From Pelecanus crispus (taxonomy: Eukaryota > Chordata > Aves > Pelecaniformes > Pelecanidae): a stretch of DNA of 64,000 bases. The stretch covers positions 7,178,501 to 7,242,500 of the forward strand of contig NC_134656.1 of assembly GCF_030463565.1 (NCBI RefSeq). Reading direction: 5' to 3'. The notes under the pieces were generated by a model. The model saw only the letters and a program-made list of their open reading frames with translations, was not told where the DNA came from and did not search any database. Position 1 is the first letter of the stretch, and every line of letters begins with the position of its first letter. A program made the translations under genes and the position numbers. Shown here piece after piece: positions 12,959 to 29,034 of this stretch.

Positions 12959-13102
12959 TTTGTTGTCTCCTATTTCCCTGTTACTCCATCGCCTAAGGAT
13001 GAGGACGTGCTCTCCCCCAGCCCTTCCTCTCCAAGCCCGGTCCAGCAAATGCCCGGCCTCCCTCCACCTCCTGCTGCCTTTGCTGGGCGCCCCAGCTATT
13101 GG
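12959..13102 (-). promoter_or_regulatory. CASS4: CASS4 5' leader and proximal promoter, with a two-codon upstream ORF
   Basis: On the minus strand this GC-rich stretch precedes the CASS4 start codon. A CCAAT box (ATTGG on plus, 13098-13102) lies about 140 bases upstream of the ATG. A short upstream ORF, ATG-GAG-TAA, occupies 12981-12989 in strong start context (G at -3 and G at +4), 22 bases before the main ATG at 12956-12958. No TATA box is visible. The transcription start is inferred to lie between the CCAAT box and the small ORF but cannot be fixed from sequence. Confidence 0.5.
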
Positions 13103-14189
13103 GAACGAAGGGAGCTAATTACGTAGCAAAATTATCTCCAGGGCGCAACTGGCCTGCAGCTGCTGACGCTGCCGAGGGCCGGGCGCAGGGCGCACGGATG
13201 CCCCTCCTGCAGGGACCCCCGGGGAAACGCCTCTCCTGCCTTGCAGCTGCGTCTTCACGGGAAGCTCAGGGCAGCGGGGATGAACCAGAAGGCCAGGATC
13301 GGATTTTAAAGCGTTTCTGCAGCATCGTTTTTTACTCCTGGCTCTTTGGACTTACAAGTGGTTTGATATACCCTGAAATTTTCACGTTCAGGTCTCTAGA
13401 AAACTGAACGGATCTCCTCTGTGGTTATGGAAATCACTGCAAAATAATCACGCTCTTCAGAGGCAGAAAACCTGAGGAGGAAAGCTAAACATTAACTATA
13501 GTGGAAGGATTTTGTTTCTTTGATTATTTTAAAAAGATCTTTATTAATTATTAAATAATAGTGTTATTTAACGTTACCCATAGTTGCCATTTGCTCAGCA
13601 GCAGCTCTGCCCAGGTGATGCCTACGCAAATGCAAAGGTTTTACGGCTTTGTACTTGTGAATATCTTGGAGTTTGCAAACTTTTACTGGTTTTGCCTTTG
13701 ATCACGCTGCCCTTTCTCTGGCAAGTCTTTTCCTTCCTCTTTCCATGGTAGCTTAAAGATTAAATTAGACACTCCCAACCCACAGTCATGTAACTAGAAA
13801 AGCAATGCATCTTGACTAGAAAATGCTGAATTGAAAATGCTTTCTCAACAAAATCTATACTTCTGGGCTTGGGCTAGGAGCAGGCAAACATTGTCCAAAT
13901 GGGAAAGAATTCCTGGCACAAAGCAGCTCATTGAATGCCTTTGGGGGTTTTCCTTTTTTTTTTTTTTTTTAATATTACAACCAGCAGTTTTACTAGTTTG
14001 AACACTCCATTTCCCACAGAAGATAAGGAACAGCTGTTCATTTACTACCCTGGAATTTCTCAGGTGCTACCAGCATTTGAAATGATCCGGATATTTCTGT
14101 AACAAGCAAGCAAGAAAGCCACAGCTTGTGGCCACGAGCCTACTTCCAAACGCAACTGGATGTTGTCTGGAATTAGTCCCAGACAGGAC

Positions 14190-14440
14190 CCCTGCCATGC
14201 CGGGGCAGGGACCCCCTCCGCAGCCCGTGGGTGACCCCCACTGGGGCAGGGACCCCCAGGGGACTGGGGCTGGGGGTGTCCTGCAGCGGGGCGGGGACGG
14301 AGGCACGGAGGAGCGGGGAAAAGGGGGCCGTGGTCACGGGGCGGCAGCAGCCGGAGCCATTTTCCCCCACCCCACCTGCTGTGCCGTCACCTCCGTGAGG
14401 GAACGGGGGCCGAGTGTACCCCGCAGAAAGCCAGGGCAAG
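14190..14440. promoter_or_regulatory. small CpG-rich island upstream of CASS4
   Basis: About 250 bases of GC-rich, CpG-containing sequence lie 1.2 kb upstream of the CASS4 micro-exon. It includes two copies of a ggggcagggacccc-type motif near 14203 and 14245. It could be an alternative CASS4 promoter or merely a GC-rich patch. No splice donor convincingly ties it to the gene. Confidence 0.3.
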
Positions 14441-17400
14441 CTGAGGCTAAGGGGCGGGAAGGTCTTTGCTTGAGTGCTTGCTTAATTGTTCATGGTTTAT
14501 TCTTTCTCAACCACCGGAATCAACGCTTAGAAGTTTGCGTTAACTGGCAATAAATTACATGAGGTGAAAATCCCTGGGTTGAGACCGTTTTGTCCATGAC
14601 AGAACTCAAATTTTACCTCTAAGGTTTCCCCAGGAAAGCCGGGCCAGTCCACCTCCGCCTGTCTGCATCACGGGAATAGCCCCGGATTTACTGTCTGAGG
14701 CCCAGGAAAACGGAGGCTTCATCATTCTCTCCAGTATTTCCTCTTGGCTATTTAAGTAGCTCAGTATGTTAGCTCTGGCAAATCCTATTTTGAAACACAT
14801 ATGTGCTCCCGGGCGTTTGAGGTGGAGACTGGGGGGGCGAGAGCAGGCACCCCAGAGCCACGGCGCTGCGCACGGGAGCGATTGCCCAAGCGCAGCCGGT
14901 CATGCTGACTGCGTTTAAATTGCACCGAGTTGCAACGTTTCGGGCGCAGGCTATGTCACAGGTGCGTATGCAGCAAGAAAGAAGTGACATCATTTCTCTG
15001 GCTGCGCTCGTATACTGAATTCATTTGCAGAAATGGTTTTCCTTGCGGAAGTGGAATAGTTGGGGGGAATAGTTGGGGCACAGCGATAATTGCAAAGCAT
15101 TACCTGTCCCGGTAAAGCCACTGATGGCTGGCACGTGGTGCTTCAAGGTGTCCAGATAGTAGAAAAAACACATCCTCAGTGTTTTTGTATTAAGTATAAT
15201 ATTCAAATGTTATACTAAACAGAACTGCTAGGGTAGTAGGAACCTTATAAACAGTTCATAAATTATATAGCAGAAATAAATTTGACTTTCAGTTGTTACT
15301 CAGCTGAATTTGACTGGGTGTGCTATGGGTGTGTCTAAAGATCTCACAGGAGAACAGGCAATCAGCTTGCTACCACTACATTTGTTTAGCCACTGGCAAC
15401 CCATTTAAGAAAACTGAAAATACCACTCCTAGAAATAAAAACTCTCCTCTCTGTGTAGAAATTAAAAATGTCCTGCATCAATTTCTGATGACTTAAAGTG
15501 AAAAATAGTCCTCTTATCTTTACATGCCTTAATGGAAAATTTTGAGTGCAGAAGAATGACTCATCGAGCTGGTACTGAGCTTTTTTCCCCCGCTGTATTT
15601 TGTATCAAATTTCCAGGAGCCAGTTTATTTACAGTACACACTGAGATCATAGTCAGGATGAAAATAATAATTCCATTACGCTGTTTATTAGACTTGCAGA
15701 CAGTAGGGCAATCAAGGCACTGACTTTGAATCAAGACTTCAGCATTCGCTAACCCTTATAGCTGCAGCAGGTTGCTTTATCTATGTAAAATTATACTAGA
15801 TGCAATATGAATACACAAATAAATATAAAAAAACTTATAAACTAGTTCCAGTCTTTCAAAAGAAACAAATACAGTACTTCAAAATTTCTCCTGTTTTGCA
15901 TGTAATGTAGGGGAATTCTCTATCGTGCACCAGGTCACCTGGACCGTCACTGAAAGTCTCTGCCAATGTAACCGTGTCTCAAATGTTACTACAGGATAGC
16001 AGCAAGCCAGCTCACACCTTCAAGTTATATTTATTATTTCACAAATGTGTTTATTCACACATATTTGCTCTTTGGCAATCCTACTTTATTCACAGTCCTC
16101 CCCAAGAAAACATTTCTTCCAGTTAATGATTTCGTCACAACAAAAAGCGCAGGGAGACGTTAGGTACATGGGCATCGTGAGGAGCCCTCCGTCCACCTCG
16201 AGGTGAGAATACCAAACATTTCCGACATCACCAAGCACCATGCTGAATTCAAACAGCAAACCCTACTCTAGGATCCTTTTTTCGTAATTGTTTATTGCTG
16301 TACCCAAAACAACAGACTTACCTTTGCAGTTCTGTTGATTCTGATGTTTTTATCCATTGTCGTCACTCACCAGCAGCGTCACGTTGAGCAATAGCGAATT
16401 ATGGCAGGATGAAGAGAATTCAGCTTTGCACAATCACCATGGGTGAGGAACTACGTCGCAAGAAAGCACATCTGACAGCTCTACCCCTAAAAGCATTTAG
16501 GAATTTGTAGAAAAGATTCTCATGAAAGATAATTTCTGTGACAACACAGAATGCGAAACAGAAGAAAGCTGTTAGTGTCTAAAAGCGAGAGAAAAAAGTC
16601 TGTCTGCAAGTGGAATTTTCCTTGATCTGTCACCAACTTGTCGCAATTAACCAGTCAGAAGTCTCACCCTGTTTCGCTACATGTTCCTGTATTTCCTCTT
16701 TCAGAACTGTAACGAACACAAGAATGCTACGTTCCACAAGGGGCTGCACAACGCTCCATAGAAATGACTGCCACAATCATATCCATTTGGGATTTCGAAG
16801 CCAACATTTTTCATGCCTTTCAAAGTTGTCTCTACTTTGAAGGCACCGGTAACAATTTTTTTGTTACAAAGGGGCTTTGCGAAGACCTTACGTGTTACCA
16901 TCCGTACCTGGGGGGTGAATGCCCTGTGGAAGCCTCCTCCTGGCTGCACCAAGGCTTGAACAGGAACACAAGGAAATCCACGGGCTTCGGCTCCTGTCCT
17001 GCAGCATCCCACTCAGCGAGTAGCGCAGTTGTGCTGCAGCACGTTTGAAGGGTCCCTTGCAGCCACACAGAGAACTTCCTAACCTGAACCACAATTATCT
17101 TAACTACTTTTCCTTTATTGCACTTCAGTTTTTCCTGGGATTCAGTCTCACAGGGCAGCCCTGCTGGAAGGATGGCCTCTGTGTCCAGGAAATGAGAAAT
17201 ACTGATCCCGGACCGGTCCCCCCTCTGAAGTAGAACGTTTGAAATCTGTTTCAATGGGTGGCAAGCAAGCCTAATTCCAGAAGCGGCCTTTTAGGACTTT
17301 CCCTAGGGCCGTGACAGTTACTGGCTGCCAAGTCAGCGTGCCAAGGAGTGCTGAACGCCGAAAGATACAAAACCATAATCATGGTTTCTCTCCGAAGTTG

Positions 17401-19646
17401 TTTTGCTTTCACGTTGGCACGGCTCATTGGCCTAATGCGTTAGCATTAACCTTGCCACGTTTCCACGCTAGCTTCTTCCGAGGAGAGGCAAGAACAGGTT
17501 ACATGCCAGATGGACACAGCGGACCTTCGAACAGGTGAAGGAGACTTTCTTGAGGCGGTGGTAAATCCCGAGTTTGCCTGTGCTTCTCTTGAGCGGAGCA
17601 GCTCGCTGGGATGGAGCTACCAAGAGGTGCAGACTGCGAAACTCGTGCAGGGCAAGCGGCCGCACTGAGGTTCTGATCGATCAAATACAGCTTCTAGGTG
17701 TGAAGCCTGACTCCAGCAGCAAGCACCATCACGTGAAGAAATGTTTACTTAGATGCTTCCAGACTTGCACAGTGAAAAGGTGTATTCCCCTTCAACCAAA
17801 TGCAGATCTAACAACTACGTGTGTACGCAACCTTGTCCTTTGAGACGCAGCTACGGCTCTTCGCTTCCACGTGTGCTTGTTCCGAACACTGCGCAGCAGC
17901 CTCGCCCCCTCATTCTCGTCCCCAATCAACCACCTTCAACTACCAGAGTGCCGCTGGGATGTGGTAGTACTCAACTACTTCGCTCCCAGGCTGCATTATC
18001 TACCTAAATAGGATGAGTTAAGTTTCTTCCAGCTCTTATTTCTCAAACGGAAACCCCCCAAACTTCCGGCCTCAAGCAAGATGATGTATCAATATGAAAA
18101 GAAAGAGGTGCTAACGTCAGGATGTTTTTGTGTTAACAGAATAAAACTCCTATTTCTATGCTGCAGTTGAAAGACCACAGAATTAAGGAAGCTTGAGGTG
18201 AAAACCTGCTGCTACCTTACCAACCACAGCAGTGGTTTAATACATAAAACACCAAGAGAGTGTTTTAAAAATAGAACAGCCCAAACACCAGTAGCAGATG
18301 TGTTAAAGAAGCTGTCCATAAGTAACAGAACTGAAACAAATGTGGCACTCCAAAAAAATCTGCAACTGCTATCAATTTAGCAGGCTGGCTGCAATAGCAG
18401 AGGGCTGCTGTCGCCGCGCGAGTAGAGCATGCGTTAGTAACGGTGTCAGGACTTCCCTTTTCCCTCCCACCAAGCTCTGGTTCTCCTTGTTGCTCCAACA
18501 AAAAAGCCACCAGAACTGCTATCTATCTCATGCCTCTCATGTTTCTAAAATTTTACAAACCTGAAGGGAGGCAGAGGAGGAGCGAAGAGGATTGCTAAGC
18601 CCAAGAAATATTTTGCGCAGCAGTAACTTTTAAGAGGAAAATTAAATTCCATTCTCTACCTGTTTTAAAAAACCACCCCTCATTCTATACTGTAAGTGTA
18701 TAGTTATGTCTCATTCAGATGTAACACAACAAATTGATCAAGCTTTAGCATGTCGCCAAAGACGTAGCTTTCCAATATTCAATTTCTCATATAGAAAACT
18801 AATACATTCCCTTTATATATTAAATAACTTTTTGAAAGGTAATCTTTATTTAAATACAGACAAAACCTGTACCCTCATCAGCCCTTGACAAGACACTTCA
18901 TCAGTGGAAATGGAAAGTTAATCCAGCAGTAAGAACAATCTTACATTTAAAAATCCTCATGAAAGCAAATGCTGGGCTTTTGACTAAAGGAAGCCTCCCG
19001 AATGTGAAGCTCAAGAGCACTGTAGAAGGATGCTTGAATGAACACATTTAAAACTTTGCACAGGCAACTATCTGTAAAAATAAGTAGTGAATTTTCAAAC
19101 TTACAGAAGGTTTAAGCACAGAGTTTCTTAATGCTCTGTACTTCTGCTGAGTAGGATGAGGTCTGGGAAACTCAGACTATTAGAGATAACAGGGAGAAGA
19201 AACAGCAAGTCTGGGTTTTTGAATAATAATAATAAAAAAGAATGTAATTCAAGTGCTGTGTAACAGACTTATAGAATTAAAATTCCTCAATAAAATGAAG
19301 CAAAGTGACATTTCTGAGGTACATATACAAAAATTAATATGCACAACAGTTTCTTTCTTTGAGAGGATACTAAAAGGTCGCTATGGCAAAATTATTCTCA
19401 TTTTCACATGCTGCAGCACTGTCACATTTTACAGTTGCAATGTGGATGCTCCTTGAAAAAACTATGAATTTACTTTGAGGTCCCACTTGTTAAGATAAAT
19501 TCAAAAGAAGACGAGATTTCAAGTCTGAGCTTTAATACCAGAACTAGAACACCATTTCTTGAATTTGTCTAAACAATTTAAAATCCTGTTTCAAATTCTT
19601 ATGGCACAAGACTGGCTCAGAATTGAAGGTCCACTTGGCCAATTTG

Positions 19647-19673
19647 AAAAAAAAAAAAAAAAAAAAAAAAAAA
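19647..19673. repeat. poly(A) run, 27 bases
   Basis: An uninterrupted run of A on the plus strand follows 'ccaatttg'. It may be the tail of an eroded retroelement or a simple repeat; no element body is recognisable upstream. Its length is likely unreliable in assembly. Confidence 0.8.
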
Positions 19674-19945
19674 TCCACCAAAAAAACCCGACTAAAAGAT
19701 ACAAAACAGAGCTTTACAAAGAACGAATCCGAACTGAAGGCAGCTTAAGGCTTCATTAAAGTATTTGCCAAGTTCTGCTGTTATTGTGTAATCCATTCTT
19801 TAAACAGACTTCAGTGGGATTGCACAGACGCAATGCAGAGCAAAACTGGCTCATACTGCCCAGTCTGAGCAAGACACAGTCACATTATCTTTCGTGGGAT
19901 TTAGAAAGACTGGAGAACAAGTTTAATCCTTCCTGCAAGGATCTT

Positions 19946-19951
19946 TTTATT
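19946..19951 (-). terminator. CSTF1: candidate CSTF1 poly(A) signal AATAAA
   Basis: TTTATT on plus is AATAAA on minus, about 240 bases after the CSTF1 stop codon. Sequence downstream on the minus strand is only mildly GU-rich, so this is one candidate. A second AATAAA lies at 18845-18850. Confidence 0.35.
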
Positions 19952-20192
19952 CTCCCCACACACTCCTTGAGTACAATTAGAGATGACTTACAAAAATTAA
20001 TGCCACACACACTAATAAAAAAAATTAGCGTGGGGCAAAACTTAGTTTCAGTATTTCGATATTTTTCTGCCACGTTTGACAGAATTAAAAAAACCAGACA
20101 CAGCACAGCTTTCATCTAGGCATCTGTTGGCAGTACAATCAATACAAGATGATATAATGAATCTGGATAATCGCTGTTTTATAAAGCTGTCC

Positions 20193-25852
<5,660 letters not shown>

Positions 25853-26169
25853 TTAAATAAAGCACATCCCGCTGAGTTTCAGTGCGGACACCAAATACTA
25901 CCATATTTTAGGTAAGATTCAGAAGCGTAGAAATAAAAAGAAAAAAAAAAAAGAAAAACCTGTTGCACTCGTTTGCTGTAGAAATTAAAATCTCGCCAAT
26001 AAACAGAACACGAGCTCTATTAAGGAGCAATAGAGAAGCCAGAAATAAGGCGGCATTAGTTAGCAAAACGCCTCTGTCAGGATCTTCCACTCAGCCCCGC
26101 CAGCAGCGGCGGACCCGGGCAGCAGGGAGGCGATTTAGGATCCAGCGTGCCGGGCGGTCAAGCGCCTCG

Positions 26170-26226
26170 CCACCCTCCCCTCCCCTCCCCTCCCCTCCCC
26201 TGCCCGCCCCAGCCCCAGCCCCAGCC
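26170..26226. repeat. C-rich simple repeat
   Basis: A (CCCCT)n tract about 26176-26200 runs into (CCCCAG)n about 26205-26226. It lies at the CSTF1 edge of the CpG island, between its first intron and the island core, and is a likely source of GC-rich sequencing error. Confidence 0.8.
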
Positions 26227-26547
26227 CGCTCCCTCCCCTTCATCCCGGGAGAGCGCATCCTCCCCGCGCCGCCGCCCGCCCGTACGCCCTCTCCCAGCGC
26301 CGGGCTGCGCGGCCGATAACCGGGGCCGGGGACCAATAACCGGGCCGGGAGGGGGCGTGGGGGAAAGAGACTGAATGAGGGCGGGGAGTGCTTAGCCGGG
26401 GCACTGCGGCCACAGAAAGCGGGCTTCGAGCGCCGCGGGGCGGGGGCGGCGAGCAGGCAGCCTCGGGCGGGAGCTGCGGCGGGCCAGACCCGGCCCCGGC
26501 AGCGGAGCCGAAAGCGAGGGAGAGCCCGGCGCGGCCCCGGTACCTAC

Positions 26548-26605
26548 CGACCCTTCCTTCTGCCTCCCTCGCTCTCCCCCTAAAATGGCGACCGGAGCCC
26601 TGAGC
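26548..26605 (-). other. CSTF1: likely non-coding first exon of CSTF1
   Basis: On minus, a GCCATTTT element (YY1-type, typically just downstream of a start site) at about 26582-26589 is followed by a purine-rich leader and a donor, TCG|GTAGGTACC, at 26548/26547. Splicing from here to the acceptor at 25793-25795 would give a 755-bp first intron. The 5' border is a guess. Other donors further upstream (27335, 27697, 28166) are alternatives. Confidence 0.45.
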
Positions 26606-26799
26606 GCATCGATTGGCGGCGGCGGCAGGGGAGGAGGCGGCGGCGGCGGCCGGGACCGAAGAATGCTCCTCCGCGAAGGCTGCTGCATCGAGCGCCCGCA
26701 AATCGATTGGAGGCGACTCTTGAGGGGAGAGAAGTGCCGCGTCACATGACCGTGACACCCCGCGCGCGCGCCGCCCGGGCTCCCGCGGTGTCACGTGAC
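26606..26799 (-). promoter_or_regulatory. CSTF1: CSTF1 proximal promoter: two CCAAT boxes and two E-box palindromes
   Basis: CCAAT on minus occurs at 26612-26616 and 26706-26710, each followed on that strand by the shared tail AATCGAT. Further upstream on minus lie GTCACATGAC (26741-26750) and the perfect palindrome GTCACGTGAC (26790-26799). The latter is the classic USF/TFE3/TFEB-type E-box. Assignment to CSTF1 is by orientation and distance. Confidence 0.55.
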
Positions 26800-27052
26800 G
26801 GGTGACGCGCCCAGGGAGCCCCCGCGCGGCGGGGAGGGGCGGGGGCGGGGGGCGCGGCGGGGCCGGGCCGGGCCGGGCCGGGGCGGGCGGAGCGGGGCGG
26901 GGCGGGGCGGGGCGGCGTCCGGGGGGCCCTGGCGCCCTTCCGGGCAGGCCGGGGCCTTGGCCGAGGCCGGCAGAGCCGCGCTCAGGGCGCGACGCGGGCG
27001 CAGGCCCCGCTGGGGGAGCAGCCGGGGGGCCGCGGGCTCTGCCAGGAGGGGC

Positions 27053-27072
27053 GGGGGGGGGGGGGGGGGGGG
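27053..27072. repeat. G homopolymer, 20 bases
   Basis: An uninterrupted G run inside the CpG island. Its length is uncertain in most assemblies, and it can form a G-quadruplex. Confidence 0.8.
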
Positions 27073-28459
27073 CGGGTGCTTTTGTGTCCCAGCTGCAAAG
27101 CTCCAAAACGCTGCTTCTGCTGAGACACCGGGATCCCAAACGCGGAGACGTGCGCGGGCTGCGAAATACCAAGTTGCTGGCGCTGCCGCTGGGCGCCGCA
27201 GGCCTCCCCCACGAATTCAGGCGCTCGGGCAGCGCCGGTCGCAAGCGCCTCACGGTGCCGGGCTGCGCGGTCTGTCAGCAGGCTGAGAGCCTGTCCCGAG
27301 AGCACACCACCACCCTCCCAAAAGCCCTACTCACGTCAGCCTCAAGAAACGGCAGTCGAAGTGGACGCGGGTCAAGGAGGGGGGATGCCATGCTACCCAT
27401 GCCCCGTGGCAGCTGACGTCTGTCACATGCTGCAGCCACACGACGACCTGACATCTTCTTTTTACCTATCCTGTATCACTTGTAAACACCAACACACACA
27501 AGAGGGTCGCCTTCGCACTTGTTTTCAGCACCGCAGAGACAGTTAAAAGTTGCCTTCGATCACGGTTCTTCAGAGGCCCAAAGTACCGAACCTAGTTTCG
27601 GCTGCCGCCTGTCACGCAGCGGCCGAGGTCCCCTCGCAGGCGGCAGCAACCGAGACGGCGCGGCAGCCTCGCCGCTCCCTTCACGCTGCTACTCACGGCT
27701 GCGCTCGCTGACGGGCCGCTGCCGGCGTCGTCCCGCGGCCGCTCGGCGTCTCCTCCAGAACCTGCGCGGCTTCGGAAGCTGCCCCGGGCTGCGGATGGCC
27801 GCCGGTGCGACGCGAGGGGCCCGCGGGCCGGCGACGGTAGCTGGGGCCGGCGGGGCCGAGGCGGGCGGCCGCTTCGCACTTGTCCTCAAGGGCCGGCGGC
27901 ACGTGGAGCGCTGCCCGGGGCCGCGCGTCGGGGCGAGCGCGAGGCAGAGGCCTGCTTCGCCCCCCTGCCCGTCCTCCCGCCGCTCGGGGCCGGAGCTGCC
28001 GCCCGCCGCGCCCGCCTCGCCGGCCGGACACAATGGCCCCCGGCCCCACTCGCGCTCGGCTCCACGCGAGGTGGCAGCACCGCCTCTCCCTCGGCCCGGG
28101 GCGGCGGGTGCGTGTGCGGAGGAGGAGAGGGAAGAGGCCGGTGCCTCGCAGGATGCGGGACTAACCTGGCGCCCTTCCCCCGCCGCCGGCGGCACGCTGC
28201 GAGGCCTCGGTGCCCGCGAGGAAGGGACGGTAGTTGTAGCGTTGCCACAGGTGGGTGGTCTGGGCGTACGCGGTTTGCGTAACGGAAGACCCGGCCAGGC
28301 AGAGACTTCGCGGGGAAAAGTGTGCGAGCGGGGCGCCGATCCACGCAGTTGGAGTACGGAAGGAGCCAGCGGCGGAGGGACGGTACGTAAAGTACGCATG
28401 TAGCGCAAACACCGCCCTGGGGGCGGGCGGGTTGGGCCGACCCGGGTTACGCAGCAGGC

Positions 28460-28660
28460 TGCCGTTGCGCATGCGCCCCAGAGGCTGGCGGCGACGAGGC
28501 TCGGCCTCGCAACGAGCGGAGCGTGCGGGCAGCCAATCGGCGGGCGGGCCGGTTGAAAAGGAGCCAATCAGCGGGCGCGGGCGGCGGGAGAGGGGCCAAT
28601 GGCGAGCGGCGGTGGTTTAAAGGGTATTTAAGGCAGGGCCGTTTGAATTCAAACAGCCGC
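28460..28660 (+). promoter_or_regulatory. AURKA: AURKA core promoter: NRF1 site, three phased CCAAT boxes, TATA-like box, CHR-type element
   Basis: In order on plus: TGCGCATGCGC (NRF1 type) at 28466-28476; CCAAT at 28533-28537, 28564-28568 and 28596-28600 (spacing 31 and 32 bases); TTTAAA at 28616-28621; TATTTAA at 28625-28631; and TTTGAATTCAAA at 28642-28653, which contains the CHR consensus TTTGAA. NF-Y boxes about 31-33 bases apart followed by a CHR are the known design of G2/M genes controlled by MuvB (DREAM in G1, B-MYB/FOXM1 later). The elements are seen in the sequence; the regulation is inferred from the family. Confidence 0.75.
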
Positions 28661-28687
28661 GGCGGCCGGAGGGAGCGGAGGCCGGGG
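28655..28687 (+). other. AURKA: likely non-coding first exon of AURKA
   Basis: A short GC-rich stretch directly after the CHR/TATA-like elements ends at donor GGG|GTGAGCGG (28688). It would splice over about 310 bases to the acceptor ttcgcag ending at 29000. The 5' border is inferred from the position of the TATA-like box. Confidence 0.45.
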
Positions 28688-28894
28688 GTGAGCGGGCGGC
28701 CGGGCTCCGCCGTGCGGGCGCGACCCGCAGGCAGGGCCGCGGCGGAGGGGCCCCTGCCCACCGGAGGCGCTGGCAGGGGTGGGCCCGGCCGGCGGGGGGC
28801 CGTGGGCGCAGGCCGGCGGTGGCGGCGGGGCAGGAGTGTGAGGCGGGGCGGTAGGCCCGGACCGGCCCTGCCTCGGGGCCTCCGGGCGTTCGAA

Positions 28895-28918
28895 GGGGGG
28901 GGGGGGGGGGGGGGGGGG
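28895..28918. repeat. G homopolymer, 24 bases, in AURKA intron 1
   Basis: An uninterrupted G run about 80 bases before the AURKA exon 2 acceptor. It can form a G-quadruplex in the nascent transcript, and its length is probably approximate. Confidence 0.8.
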
Positions 28919-29000
28919 AGGGGGATGCGTTTTGACGAAGAGCTCCTAGGCGTAGCGTTTTCTGTGGAAGTGACCCCTATTCTCCACGTCTCATTCGCAG

Positions 29001-29034
29001 GCTGAGCTATATGTGACTCTTCTCCTCGGGCACT
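29001..29034 (+). promoter_or_regulatory. AURKA: AURKA 5' leader segment with a start-stop upstream ORF
   Basis: This is the untranslated start of exon 2, after acceptor CAG at 28998-29000. It contains ATG-TGA at 29011-29016, a minimal start-stop element 24 bases before the AURKA ATG. Its context is weak (T at -3, T at +4), whereas the AURKA start is strong (A at -3, G at +4). Confidence 0.6.

Larger units (their letters stand above)
13103..19940. other. CASS4-CSTF1 intergenic region
   Basis: No gene was recognised. The open frames here (up to about 141 codons) lie in GC-rich or ordinary sequence and lack splice or homology support. Contents: a CpG-rich patch at 14190-14440, a second GC-rich patch at about 14805-14955, T-runs near 13955-13971, and an A-run at 19647-19673. 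Some of the right end may be CSTF1 3' UTR if a distal poly(A) site (for example the AATAAA on minus at 18845-18850) is used. Confidence 0.5.
26100..28960. promoter_or_regulatory. CpG island shared by CSTF1 and AURKA
   Basis: About 2.9 kb of continuous GC-rich, CpG-dense DNA lies between divergent genes. It contains the likely CSTF1 first exon and promoter on minus (around 26550-26800) and the AURKA promoter and first exon on plus (around 28460-28690). The middle (26820-28450) has long open frames in several overlapping registers on both strands, as expected for GC-rich DNA with few stop codons. None shows a recognisable domain or supported splicing. On minus there are strong splice-donor consensus sites at 27334-27328, 27696-27691 and 28165-28160, which may serve alternative CSTF1 first exons. 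Confidence 0.85.

Noticed and set aside
18845-18850. AATAAA on minus as the main CSTF1 poly(A) signal
   Set aside because: Not dismissed entirely, but it is 1.3 kb past the stop codon and lacks a GU-rich downstream element; the site at 19946-19951 is closer.
26240-27416. Long Pro/Gly/Arg-rich open frames (up to 337 codons) around the CSTF1 promoter
   Set aside because: Same GC-composition effect; they run through promoter motifs and a G homopolymer.
27519-28567. Open frames of 292-294 codons on both strands in the CpG island
   Set aside because: They overlap each other in opposite directions, are low-complexity Ala/Arg/Pro/Gly-rich, and arise from GC richness with few stop codons. No domain, splice pattern or homology is visible.
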